DNA of 64,000 bases from Vibrio furnissii CIP 102972 (lineage in GTDB: Bacteria > Pseudomonadota > Gammaproteobacteria > Enterobacterales > Vibrionaceae), in NCBI RefSeq assembly GCF_000176175.1, contig NZ_ACZP01000017.1, forward strand, positions 1-64,000, written 5' to 3'. Position 1 is the stretch's first letter. Every line of letters begins with the position of its first letter. Below the pieces are notes generated by a model. It searched no databases and was not told where the DNA came from. It was given only the letters and a program-made list of their open reading frames with translations. Position numbers and translations under genes: made by a program. Below, piece by piece: positions 29,563 to 38,322 of the stretch.

Positions 29563-30896
29563 GGTTTCGTCGTCGCGGTGGAATCGGCCAAGGCCGTGTC
29601 ATCGGGTGGTGTAGGAACCGGCGTGATCAACGCCAGCAGCATTTTTTGTTTGATGTGCTGGGGTAAGTCGGGGTTGGAGAGCACGCGTAAGCGCGTGATG
29701 GCCAACATGGCTTCAATGGTCAAGGGTTGATCGTGGGAGTCTTTGCTGTGAAACAGCAGCTGCGTGAGTTCAAACAGCATGTTCTCGGAGATTTTCTTCT
29801 CTTGTGAGAGCTGGTGGTTTTTGTCCACCACGGCGTAAGTAAAGCTCGCCCCTGATGCCAAGAGTAGCGAGACCAGCAAGCAATAAAATGGCCGCCGCTG
29901 TATCAAGCGGCGCAGGATATACACCGGTTGATGCTGCTTGAGTGAGATCGGTCGCAGCGCCAGAATGTGTTCTAAGTCGTGGCGCAGGTCGCCAACGCTG
30001 AGATAGCGCTGCTCAGCTTGAGGGGCGATGGCTTTCTCCACCACGTGTTGCAAATCCGAGTTGGCGCGTAGCCTTGGAAACAAACACTGCAGAATCTTGC
30101 CCAATGAATAGACGTCGCTTTGCTGCGTCAGGTAGTCCCCTTGCTTTTGCTCTGGGCTGGCGTATTGATCACTAAACGCCAAAAGTGACGAGTCCTCGTT
30201 GGGCAACGTATTCTGCTTGAGCTTCTGCGTCAGGTTGAAGTCGATCAGCTTGGGCTGATGCGCTGCATCAATCAGTATATTTTCCGGTTTGAGGTCGGCG
30301 TGCAGAATGTGATGGTCATGGGCGTGCTCAACTGCCTGACACACCTGAATGAAGAGCTTGAGTTTCTCTTGAACCGATAACGTCTGCTGCTGAAGATAGG
30401 CATCCAGCGTTTGCCCCTCAATACGCTCCATCACGATATACACCTGATCGCGAAACAGGCCGCCATCGTAAACTTTCGCGATGCCGGGGTGGTTGAGGCG
30501 CGCCAGAATCTGCGCTTCGGTAAACAGCGCCCGTTGGTCGAGGTGGTGCACGATATGGGGCTGAATCAGCTTGATGGCCAGTTGCTGTTCATAGGTGTTG
30601 TCATCACGCGAGGCAGAATAAACCAGCCCTAAGCCGCCACGTCCAATCTCTTGATGCAGGCGATATTTGTCGATGACTTGGCCGCTGTAATCGTAGTGGT
30701 CTTGCACCCAGTCGTTGGCGTGCTGGGTGAACACATGCGCTAGCTGAGTGGTTTGTAGCTGATGAATCAAGGGGAGCACTTGCGCATGCAAGGCGGGCTT
30801 CTGTTGGCGAAGCTGGCCGAGTGCGGCCGTTTGTTCAGCGTCAGTGAGATCAAGCCAATCATAAAAAAATTGGGTTGGAGAGTCAGTCGAGCACAC
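29559..30896 (-). CDS. Membrane Ser/Thr protein kinase (PknT-like)
   Basis: A 445-residue Hanks-type kinase. A helical N-terminus (1-75) leads to the kinase domain: glycine loop GRGGLGLVYSA (85-95), lysine 109 (AIKLI), catalytic HADLKPEN (Asp201, Asn206), metal motif DFN in place of DFG (219-221), and activation-loop end ASPEQ (246-250). The usual HRD arginine is alanine, so it is a non-RD kinase. One membrane helix lies near 335-357, and a 90-residue C-terminal tail would be in the periplasm. It is the first gene of the operon and is expected to phosphorylate the sigma factor. The start is a GTG with a weak ribosome site. Confidence 0.88.
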   Translation of the reverse strand: MCSTDSPTQFFYDWLDLTDAEQTAALGQLRQQKPALHAQVLPLIHQLQTTQLAHVFTQHANDWVQDHYDYSGQVIDKYRLHQEIGRGGLGLVYSASRDDNTYEQQLAIKLIQPHIVHHLDQRALFTEAQILARLNHPGIAKVYDGGLFRDQVYIVMERIEGQTLDAYLQQQTLSVQEKLKLFIQVCQAVEHAHDHHILHADLKPENILIDAAHQPKLIDFNLTQKLKQNTLPNEDSSLLAFSDQYASPEQKQGDYLTQQSDVYSLGKILQCLFPRLRANSDLQHVVEKAIAPQAEQRYLSVGDLRHDLEHILALRPISLKQHQPVYILRRLIQRRPFYCLLVSLLLASGASFTYAVVDKNHQLSQEKKISENMLFELTQLLFHSKDSHDQPLTIEAMLAITRLRVLSNPDLPQHIKQKMLLALITPVPTPPDDTALADSTATTKP

Positions 30897-31033
30897 GGAT
30901 TTGTTCAGAATGGATCGTAATGCGCCGTAGTGTATCGAAAATGTGTGTAAAAGGTGAAATATTTCTTAATCTTGGTACGTTTTGTTGCGGGAAAACTAAG
31001 CAATACGGGTGAAATTCATCACTGAGCAGAATG

Positions 31034-31073
31034 AAATAAAAAAGCCACTGACCCGCTTGCGCGGATCAGTGGC
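31034..31073 (-). terminator. Terminator of the second RND pump operon
   Basis: On the minus strand the stem GCCACTGATCCGC-loop-GCGGGTCAGTGGC is followed by TTTTTTATT. It lies 21 bases beyond the pump gene stop and upstream of the kinase gene. The 137 bases from 30897 to 31033 would hold the kinase operon promoter. Confidence 0.92.
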
Positions 31074-31094
31074 GAGGGTTCGCTTGTGTGTCTC

Positions 31095-34000
31095 TTAAGC
31101 GTCGGTTGGAATCTTATGCGGTTTGGTGCGGAACAGTTTCATCACCATTACAAAGAACACCGGCACGAAGAAGATCGCCAGTATGGTTGCGGCCAACATA
31201 CCACCGACCACACCCCAGCCAATCGCGTTACGGCTGGCAGCACCTGCACCGGTACTCAGTGCCAGTGGCAGTACGCCGAGGATGAATGCGAACGAGGTCA
31301 TCATGATCGGACGCAAACGCATTCGACACGCTTCGACCGTTGCGTGCACCAGATCCATGCCGTCGTCATACAAGTCTTTGGCAAACTCCACGATCAAGAT
31401 GGCGTTTTTCGCCGACAGACCGATGGTGGTCAACAGACCCACTTGGAAGTAGATGTCGTTCGAGAGCGACTTCATCGTCGCCGCCGCAATCGCACCAAAG
31501 ACGCCCAGTGGCACCACCAAGATGATGGAGAACGGGACGCTCCAACTTTCGTACAACGCAGCCAGGCTGAGGAATACGATTAAGATAGACAAGGCGTATA
31601 GGAACGGCGCTTGTGAACCGGTTTGGACTTCTTGGTACGAGGCGCCCGTCCATTCTAGGCCAATGCCTTCCGGCAGTTGCTTCACAATGTCCAGAATCGC
31701 CTGCATGGCATCCCCGGTACTCTTACCTGGCGCAGCGGAACCTTGAATGTTCACGGCCGGTACGCCGTTAAAGCGTTCCAGACGAGGTGAACCAAAGGTC
31801 CATTTGGTGGTGGCAAAGGCATCAAACGGCACCATGTCGCCATCGGCGTTCGCCACATGCCACAAGCTCAGGTCATCTGGATTCATGCGGTAAGGTGCAT
31901 CGGCTTGTACGTACACTTTCTTCACACGACCGTTGTCGATGAAGTCGTTGACGTAGCTCGAACCCAGCGCGGTTGACAGGGTGGAGTTGATGTCAGACAC
32001 GGACACACCCATGGCCATCGCTTTTTCGTAGTCGATATCAATGCGGAACTGTGGCGTATCTTCCATACCGTTCGGGCGTACCTGAGTCAGGTTCGGGTTA
32101 GAACCGGCCATGCCCAAGAGCTGGTTACGTGCTTCGATCAGTTTGTCGTGGCCCAAGTTCGCGGTATCGGTCAAGTAGGCATCAAAACCACTCGCGCTAC
32201 CCAAACCTTGAATGGCTGGCACGTTGAACGAGAAGATTTGCGCTTCTTTGATTGGGGCAAACGCCGGATAAGAGCGTCCAACCACAGCATCTACCGACAG
32301 CGCCGGATCTGTCCGTTCACTCCAGTCTTTGAGACGCACGAACGCCATACCCATGTTCTGACCTTGACCGGCGAAACTAAAGCCAGCCACGGTAAACACC
32401 GATTCAACCGCGTCTTTTTCATCTTCTTGGAAGTGTTTACGCACTTTGCCCATCACTTCCAGCGTTTGTTCTTGTGTGGCACCCACAGGCAATTGAACAA
32501 TCGACAAGAAAATACCTTGGTCTTCTTCCGGTACAAAGGAAGTGGGCAGACGTGTCCACAACGTGGCGAGTACACCAACGATCACGATGTACGCCAGCAT
32601 GTAGCGCACGCGGTGGTTTACACCACGATTCACCGTGTTCTGGTAGCTCTCAGTGCCGCGATCAAACCATGTGTTGAACCAAGCCAGCGGGCCGCGTTTT
32701 ACGTGGTGCGCTTCGCCTTTCTTGATTGGTTTGAGCAAGGTCGCACACAGGGCTGGCGTCAGAATCATTGCCACCAGTACCGACAGAACCATCGACGAAA
32801 CAATGGTCAGCGAGAACTGACGATAAATCGCCCCCGCGGCGCCCCCGAAGAAGGCCATCGGAATGAATACCGCACTCAAGACCATCGCGATCCCCACCAG
32901 CGCGCCGGTGATTTGACCCATCGATTTACGCGTCGCTTCGCGCGGTGACAACCCTTCTTCGCTCATCACCCGTTCCACGTTCTCAACCACCACGATCGCA
33001 TCGTCCACCAGCAAGCCGATGGCGAGGACCAGACCAAACATGGTCAACGTGTTAATCGAGAAGCCAAACGCCGCCATCACCCCGAAGGTCCCCAACAGAA
33101 CCACCGGAACGGCGATGGTTGGGATCAAGGTGGCGCGGAAGTTTTGTAGGAACAGGTACATTACCAAGAAGACCAGCACGATCGCTTCCATCAGCGTGTG
33201 CACCACTTCCTCAATCGAGATTTTTACGAATGGGGTGGTATCGTATGGATACACCACTTCGATGTTCGATGGGAATGTCGGTTGCAGTTCGGCCAGGCGC
33301 GCTTTCACCGCATCGGCGGTTTCCAGTGCGTTGGCACCGGTGGCCAGTTTCACCGCAATACCAGAAGCGTATTTGCCGTTGTACAGCGCAACCGCTTGGT
33401 AATCTTCAGCGCCCAGCTCCACACGCGCCACGTCTTTGAGACGAATTTGCGCGCCGTCGGTGTCCACTTTCAGCAGAATGTTTTCAAACTGTTTGACGGT
33501 GGTAAAACGGCTTTGTGCAGTAATGGTCGCGTTCAGCTGTTGACCTTCAAGCGCGGGTGTGGCGCCCAACTGACCCACAGAAACTTGCGTATTCTGTGCG
33601 CTGATGGCGGTTTTCACTTGCGCTGGCGTCAGCTGGAAGTTGTTGAGTTTATTCGGGTCGAGCCAGATACGCATCGCGTGCTGTGCGCCGAACACCTGAA
33701 CTTCACCCACCCCTTGTACACGGCTGAGCGGGTCTTTGACCTGCGACACCATGAAGTCGGCGATTTCGGTGTTGTCCATGCTGCCGTCGTTAGAAATAAA
33801 GCCTACCACCATCAAAAATGAGCTGGAGGATTTCGCGACGGTGATCCCTTGTTGGGTCACTTCGGTCGGTAGCGTTGCTTCCGCCAAAGACAGCTTGTTC
33901 TGTACTTGAACCTGCGCGATATCGGGATCGGTACCTGATTCAAACGTCAGTGTGATGCTAAAGTTACCCGCAGAGTCACTGGTGGCCGACATGTACAAGA

Positions 34001-34223
34001 GATTGTCGATACCATTCATGTTCTGTTCGATGGTCTGCGTCACGCTGTTTTCCACCGTTTCCGCAGAGGCACCTGGGTATGAACCGGACAACGACACCGC
34101 TGGGGGCGCGATATCCGGGTATTGCGAGACGGGCAGTGTCATGATTGACAGCACACCGGCCAGCATGATGATTATGGCGATCACCCACGCAAAGATGGGG
34201 CGATCTATGAAAAATCGAGCCAT
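31095..34223 (-). CDS. HAE1-type RND multidrug efflux transporter (AcrB-like)
   Basis: A 1042-residue hydrophobe/amphiphile RND pump, close to E. coli AcrB (1049). The N-terminus ARFFIDRPIFAWVIAIIIM and the porter-domain stretch TFESGTDPDIAQVQVQNKL are near-diagnostic. The proton-relay residues are in LVDDAIVVVENVER and in SAKNAILIVEFAK. It starts 3 bases after the adaptor gene. It is much closer to AcrB/MexB than the vexB product in this window. Vibrio species carry several AcrB homologues, and I do not assign a specific symbol. Confidence 0.93.
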   Translation of the reverse strand: MARFFIDRPIFAWVIAIIIMLAGVLSIMTLPVSQYPDIAPPAVSLSGSYPGASAETVENSVTQTIEQNMNGIDNLLYMSATSDSAGNFSITLTFESGTDPDIAQVQVQNKLSLAEATLPTEVTQQGITVAKSSSSFLMVVGFISNDGSMDNTEIADFMVSQVKDPLSRVQGVGEVQVFGAQHAMRIWLDPNKLNNFQLTPAQVKTAISAQNTQVSVGQLGATPALEGQQLNATITAQSRFTTVKQFENILLKVDTDGAQIRLKDVARVELGAEDYQAVALYNGKYASGIAVKLATGANALETADAVKARLAELQPTFPSNIEVVYPYDTTPFVKISIEEVVHTLMEAIVLVFLVMYLFLQNFRATLIPTIAVPVVLLGTFGVMAAFGFSINTLTMFGLVLAIGLLVDDAIVVVENVERVMSEEGLSPREATRKSMGQITGALVGIAMVLSAVFIPMAFFGGAAGAIYRQFSLTIVSSMVLSVLVAMILTPALCATLLKPIKKGEAHHVKRGPLAWFNTWFDRGTESYQNTVNRGVNHRVRYMLAYIVIVGVLATLWTRLPTSFVPEEDQGIFLSIVQLPVGATQEQTLEVMGKVRKHFQEDEKDAVESVFTVAGFSFAGQGQNMGMAFVRLKDWSERTDPALSVDAVVGRSYPAFAPIKEAQIFSFNVPAIQGLGSASGFDAYLTDTANLGHDKLIEARNQLLGMAGSNPNLTQVRPNGMEDTPQFRIDIDYEKAMAMGVSVSDINSTLSTALGSSYVNDFIDNGRVKKVYVQADAPYRMNPDDLSLWHVANADGDMVPFDAFATTKWTFGSPRLERFNGVPAVNIQGSAAPGKSTGDAMQAILDIVKQLPEGIGLEWTGASYQEVQTGSQAPFLYALSILIVFLSLAALYESWSVPFSIILVVPLGVFGAIAAATMKSLSNDIYFQVGLLTTIGLSAKNAILIVEFAKDLYDDGMDLVHATVEACRMRLRPIMMTSFAFILGVLPLALSTGAGAASRNAIGWGVVGGMLAATILAIFFVPVFFVMVMKLFRTKPHKIPTDA

Positions 34224-34226
34224 ATC

Positions 34227-35378
34227 TTATTGTTCCTTAGAGGCTTCCAGGACGTTCGCGGTCACCGCGCTGCCCGCATGAACTTTTTGCAGGCCTTTGA
34301 CAATCACAAGATCACCTGCGTTCAAACCCGAATCAATCAACCATTGGTTGCCAATCGCACGGCTGGCGACCACGGTGCGGCTTTCCACTTGGTTTTGATC
34401 GTTAACGACGAATACGGACGCCTGACCACGCGCATCGCGGCTGACGGCCGACTGCGGGATCAAAATGCCGTTGTCACGATGTTCGGTCGGTACCGCTGCA
34501 CGCACATACAAACCCGGCAGCAGGAACTGATCGGGGTTTGGAATGGTGGCGCGCACGTTGACGGTGCCGGTTTTCTCGTTAACAGACACTTCGGCAAATT
34601 GCAGCGTAGCGCGTTGCTCGATTGGCGTACCATCATCCAAGAACAGTTTGATGCCAGCGAGTTCCTGATTCTCTTTACCCGCAGACTGGCGCAGTTTCAG
34701 CAGTTCATTACTTGGCTGAGAAAGGTCGACGTACAGTGGATCCAGTTGCTGAATGGTAGCCAGCGCATTGGTTTGGTTGGCAGTCACCAGCGCACCTTCA
34801 GTAATCAGGGTACGACCGATACGACCGGAAATCGGCGCGGTAATTTTGGTGTAATCCAGATTGATTTGCGCTGAATTGACGTTCGCTTTAGACGCTTCTA
34901 CAGAAGCCAAGGCTTCTTTGTAGCTCGCTTGAGCATCTTCGTAATCTTGTTGGCTGACCGATTTTTTGGCCACCAGTTCACGGTAGCGTTTCGCTTGAAA
35001 CTCTGCCTGAGCCAGGGTGGCTTCTGATTTTGCCAGATTCGCTTTGGCACTCGCCAATGCGGCTTTGTAAGTGGACGGATCGAGTTCAAAGAGCACCTCG
35101 CCCTTGTTCACCATGCTGCCTTCAACGAACAGACGATTGGTCACAATGCCACTCACCTGTGGACGCACCTCCGCAATGCGGTAGGCACTGGTCCGGCCCG
35201 GTAGCGTACTGGTGACTTCAACCGGTTGGGTGTTAATTTGAACCACATCCACCGCAACTGGGGGTGGCGCGCCATTGCTGGCGGCTTGTGGTGTGGCTTC
35301 TGGCTGACATCCAGCAAGCGCAACTGCGGCAACAATTGCGGTCAGCCATTGTTTAGAAAAGGCTTTACCGTCGCCCAT
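34227..35378 (-). CDS. RND efflux adaptor lipoprotein (AcrA-like)
   Basis: A 383-residue membrane fusion protein. The signal ends in the lipobox LAGC (cysteine 24), so it is lipid-anchored to the inner membrane. Lipoyl-like halves (RPQVSGIVTNRLFVEGSMV and APISGRIGRTLITEGALV) flank a coiled alpha-hairpin rich in Ala, Glu and Lys, and a beta-barrel domain follows. I chose the ATG at 35378, 9 bases after AAAGGAGAG, over one 7 codons upstream. With the AcrB-like gene it forms a two-gene operon without a local regulator or outer-membrane channel. Confidence 0.92.
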   Translation of the reverse strand: MGDGKAFSKQWLTAIVAAVALAGCQPEATPQAASNGAPPPVAVDVVQINTQPVEVTSTLPGRTSAYRIAEVRPQVSGIVTNRLFVEGSMVNKGEVLFELDPSTYKAALASAKANLAKSEATLAQAEFQAKRYRELVAKKSVSQQDYEDAQASYKEALASVEASKANVNSAQINLDYTKITAPISGRIGRTLITEGALVTANQTNALATIQQLDPLYVDLSQPSNELLKLRQSAGKENQELAGIKLFLDDGTPIEQRATLQFAEVSVNEKTGTVNVRATIPNPDQFLLPGLYVRAAVPTEHRDNGILIPQSAVSRDARGQASVFVVNDQNQVESRTVVASRAIGNQWLIDSGLNAGDLVIVKGLQKVHAGSAVTANVLEASKEQ

Positions 35379-35753
35379 AATCTTTCTCTCCTTTACCACT
35401 TAGAACGCATTAAGCTCAGTGACTCATGTGGGTATACGTACAATTCAACGCTTTTGATTCACAGGCTCAAATGTCTTTGTGAGAACGCTATTTAATCGCA
35501 AGGCCGCTCGAAAGGATAATGTAACCCTAGTTAACAATGGGTTAAGAATCGTCATGAATCGGCTGCTGACTGAACTCTGTCATTTATTGCACAAATGGAC
35601 AAGCGAATTTTACTATACAGTTGGATAATTAACTACAGAAGTTTATTTCCCGTACAAAATTGGCTCATGATTGTCGCATTGAATGCATGATGATGCATGC
35701 GCAAATTTTATCCATTGGTGATTTTTTCATCGATGAGAATGACATGACGCGAT
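35379..35753 (-). other. Promoter region of the AcrAB-like operon
   Basis: About 375 AT-rich bases without a gene. An imperfect inverted repeat at 35523-35543 (AACCC at one end, GGGTT at the other, GTTAAC in the middle) could be a regulator site. I could not fix a promoter by eye. Confidence 0.4.
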
Positions 35754-35786
35754 CAAAAAAGCGATGCCGGAAAACCGAACATCGCT
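35754..35786 (-). terminator. Terminator of the marR-fusC operon
   Basis: On the minus strand the hairpin AGCGATG-loop-CATCGCT is followed by TTTTTTGATC, 16 bases beyond the fusC stop codon. Confidence 0.85.
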
Positions 35787-35801
35787 TGTGTGGGCAGGGG
35801 G

Positions 35802-37706
35802 TTAGCGGCGTTTGAGCCGTTGCCAATGCGGTTGCACGTGTTTTAGCCCATCGGCGGCACGGCGCGCCATCCTTGCCGGTTGCGGCGTGCGTTGGTGCTC
35901 TTGCGTGGCGTAGCGATTGAGCAGGGCAATTGTCGCTTGCGGCGAGTCACGCAGCGCACGTTCTAACCGTTGCAACCACACATGATGACGTTGTTGATGG
36001 TACGTGCTGGTGCTGTGGGTCGCGATCTGCTGCCAATGTTGAATACATTGACCCAGCATGATCAGAGTCAGGCCACTTTCGCCATGTGCGGCCCAATTGA
36101 GGCCATTTTTTCGCGTGATGGCAATCAACTTGAGCACACGATGCTTCATGCGCGCTTGCCAGAAGTGAAAGGGGATTGCATGTTGAATCAGGGTGGGCAG
36201 CGCATGCCACATGGCATCCATCAAACGTTGTTGGCGGCGCAACAAGTTGGTGGGGAAAATCAGTTTAAATGCCAGCAGCGCTAACATGGGGCCAGCGATG
36301 ACCGCCAGCGACATGGTGATAGCGTGCGCAGCATCGGCGCTGTAGGGTTGGTGCGGCTGCGACATCAACAAGAAAATCATAAAGTAGTCCATCGACCCCG
36401 AACTGAGGCGGCGATGGGCAAATGGCACCACGCCCAACAGAATCAGCGGCACCATCATCAACAGCATCTGCAATTCATTGGCCGCCATCGGCCACAGCAC
36501 CAACTGACAAATCAGGTTCGACATGCCGCCGACAATCTGCCACCAGAAGATATGCGTCATGATCAGCGCTGGGTTTTCAAAGGTGGAGAACAGCGTCACC
36601 ATCACCGATGCTCCCAGTAGCACGTACGCGCCAATTGGCGATCCGGTCCACGCCCAACCGAGGCCCAGCAACACCATTAAACTGGTGGTGCGATACATGG
36701 CCTGCGTGGCGCCAACCCAGTCGCGGTGGAGCACCACTTTGCCGGTCGCGGCAGTGATCTCCAGTTTGCCTGATTGACGAAACGTCTTGCGGCCTTGCAA
36801 GGCTTGGCTCAGTTCATTCAACGCTTGTGACAGCAGCAAATCGTCGCACTCTTCATCAGCGCGTTGCAAATGCACCACCACCTGATCGAGCGGCGATTGC
36901 AGTTCGTGCGCGTTGATGGCGTGTTGAATCTCGAGCAGGAAAGCGTTGTGGTTGACGCGCGAACCTTGGTTCATCAGCCAAGTCAGTATCGAGATCAGAG
37001 CAAACACCACCGAACGCAGGGTTTGTACCGCGCGGCGTGAACGAATTGACCCGACGCTGTGCGGATCCAGCGCTTCTTCAATCTGCGCGGCTTCCAGCAT
37101 CAAATGTTCCAGGGGCTGAGAGAGGGGCTGCTGCCGCGAATGCTGGGTGAGCGCTTGCAAGACCGCAATGGTGAGCGAGCGCACGCGCCACACCAAGGCA
37201 TCTTCATCGCTGCGACGGGCAAACAGCAAGCCCACCAACAGCGCGATGAACACCCCGGTCATCACGGTGAGCAAGCGGTCGGTGCCCAGCTCCAGCATGT
37301 CGGTTTGGTTGGCGGTACCGAGCAGCGCCACCAGTGAAGCCGAGTAGCCAGACAGCAGCGTCGCGTAACTGAACAGGCCATGAATCACGTTGCCCGCGCC
37401 GGCGCACAAGCCGACCCACACCGACAGCCCCAGCGCCAGCAGCAAAATGTTGTCCCCGGCGACGGACACCAGCGTGACCCCGACGACCGTACCGACCAAT
37501 GTGCCGATAAAGCGGAACAAGCTTTTTTCCAGCAGCATGCCGCGCCCGGGTTGTGAGGCCGCCCAAACGGACATCGCCGCCCATTGTGGGTGCTCTAAAC
37601 CAAGCGCCCAGCCGACGAACAGTGCCGCGCACGATGCCAGTGCGGTGCGCAGCGCAAACGCTAAGCGACCCGCATCCAAGCCGAGATTTGCAAGTTGAGC
37701 GTTCAT
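35802..37706 (-). CDS. FUSC-family membrane exporter
   Basis: A 634-residue inner-membrane protein of the fusaric acid resistance / AaeB group. It has two blocks of about five to six helices (near residues 15-165 and 335-480), each followed by a cytoplasmic domain. The first block starts with ALRTALASCAALFVGWALG, and LEHPQWAAMSVWAASQPGRG is the family hallmark. Relatives export aromatic acids and some antibiotics with an HlyD-type adaptor, but no adaptor gene is next to it. It follows the marR gene by 16 bases, so it is probably de-repressed by a small aromatic ligand of that regulator. Confidence 0.88.
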   Translation of the reverse strand: MNAQLANLGLDAGRLAFALRTALASCAALFVGWALGLEHPQWAAMSVWAASQPGRGMLLEKSLFRFIGTLVGTVVGVTLVSVAGDNILLLALGLSVWVGLCAGAGNVIHGLFSYATLLSGYSASLVALLGTANQTDMLELGTDRLLTVMTGVFIALLVGLLFARRSDEDALVWRVRSLTIAVLQALTQHSRQQPLSQPLEHLMLEAAQIEEALDPHSVGSIRSRRAVQTLRSVVFALISILTWLMNQGSRVNHNAFLLEIQHAINAHELQSPLDQVVVHLQRADEECDDLLLSQALNELSQALQGRKTFRQSGKLEITAATGKVVLHRDWVGATQAMYRTTSLMVLLGLGWAWTGSPIGAYVLLGASVMVTLFSTFENPALIMTHIFWWQIVGGMSNLICQLVLWPMAANELQMLLMMVPLILLGVVPFAHRRLSSGSMDYFMIFLLMSQPHQPYSADAAHAITMSLAVIAGPMLALLAFKLIFPTNLLRRQQRLMDAMWHALPTLIQHAIPFHFWQARMKHRVLKLIAITRKNGLNWAAHGESGLTLIMLGQCIQHWQQIATHSTSTYHQQRHHVWLQRLERALRDSPQATIALLNRYATQEHQRTPQPARMARRAADGLKHVQPHWQRLKRR

Positions 37707-37722
37707 GGTGTGCCCTCAGTCC

Positions 37723-38145
37723 TTAGTGTTTGAATTTGGTGATGAGGCCGCCGAGCACTTGCCGCATGACCTCAATCTGTTCATCGGATACATCGGCCAA
37801 CATGTCGGTTTCGATCGCCAGCAGTTCTGCGCGCAGCGACACGACGTGCTCACGCCCGGCTGCGGTGAGAAAAATGCGTTTCGCGCGGCGATCGTGCATA
37901 TCCGCTTGACGCTCAATCTGGCCTTTTTGTTCGAGCGTATCGAGCAAGCGGACCAAGGTGGAGCCTTCCATGCCAACTGAAGCGGCGAGTTCTTTTTGGC
38001 TGATGCCATCGCCAAATTCATCTAAATGCAGCAGCGGGGCCCAACTGATGTCTTTGATGCCCGCTTGCGCCAGACGTTGATCGAGGTGGCGGCGCCACAG
38101 TCGCGCCGCGATGGAAAATTGAATACCAAATTTGTGTCGAGACAT
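37723..38145 (-). CDS. MarR-family transcriptional regulator
   Basis: A 140-residue MarR/SlyA-type repressor. The winged helix-turn-helix lies near residues 50-100 (SQKELAASVGMEGSTLVRLL, DTLEQKGQIERQADMHDRRA), with the conserved D-R-R of the wing. Flanking helices form the dimer interface. It is the first gene of an operon with fusC. A 24-bp perfect palindrome 16 bases upstream of its start codon is the obvious operator, implying autoregulation. Confidence 0.92.
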   Translation of the reverse strand: MSRHKFGIQFSIAARLWRRHLDQRLAQAGIKDISWAPLLHLDEFGDGISQKELAASVGMEGSTLVRLLDTLEQKGQIERQADMHDRRAKRIFLTAAGREHVVSLRAELLAIETDMLADVSDEQIEVMRQVLGGLITKFKH

Positions 38146-38160
38146 AATACGTTTGATTGA

Positions 38161-38184
38161 TATAGTTTGAATTCAAACTATATG
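38161..38184. promoter_or_regulatory. Perfect 24-bp palindrome, probable MarR operator
   Basis: The sequence from ATATAGTTTGAA to TTCAAACTATAT reads the same on both strands without a mismatch and is centred on GAATTC. It sits 16-39 bases before the marR start codon, where it would overlap the promoter of the marR-fusC operon. Confidence 0.85.
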
Positions 38185-38238
38185 GATAAATCCGCTGCGG
38201 ATCAACGCAGAATTGAAGGCCAAGGCTGAAATGCAGGC

Positions 38239-38268
38239 ATAAAAAAGCCCCGCAGTCTCTGCAGGGCA
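38239..38268 (-). terminator. Terminator after gorA
   Basis: On the minus strand GCCCTGCAG-AGA-CTGCGGGGC is followed by TTTTTTATG. It separates gorA from the marR promoter. Confidence 0.9.
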
Positions 38269-38322
38269 TTGATATGTTTGGCATAAGCCAAATGCATGCT
38301 TATGGCTTCAGCGGTTGAAGCA

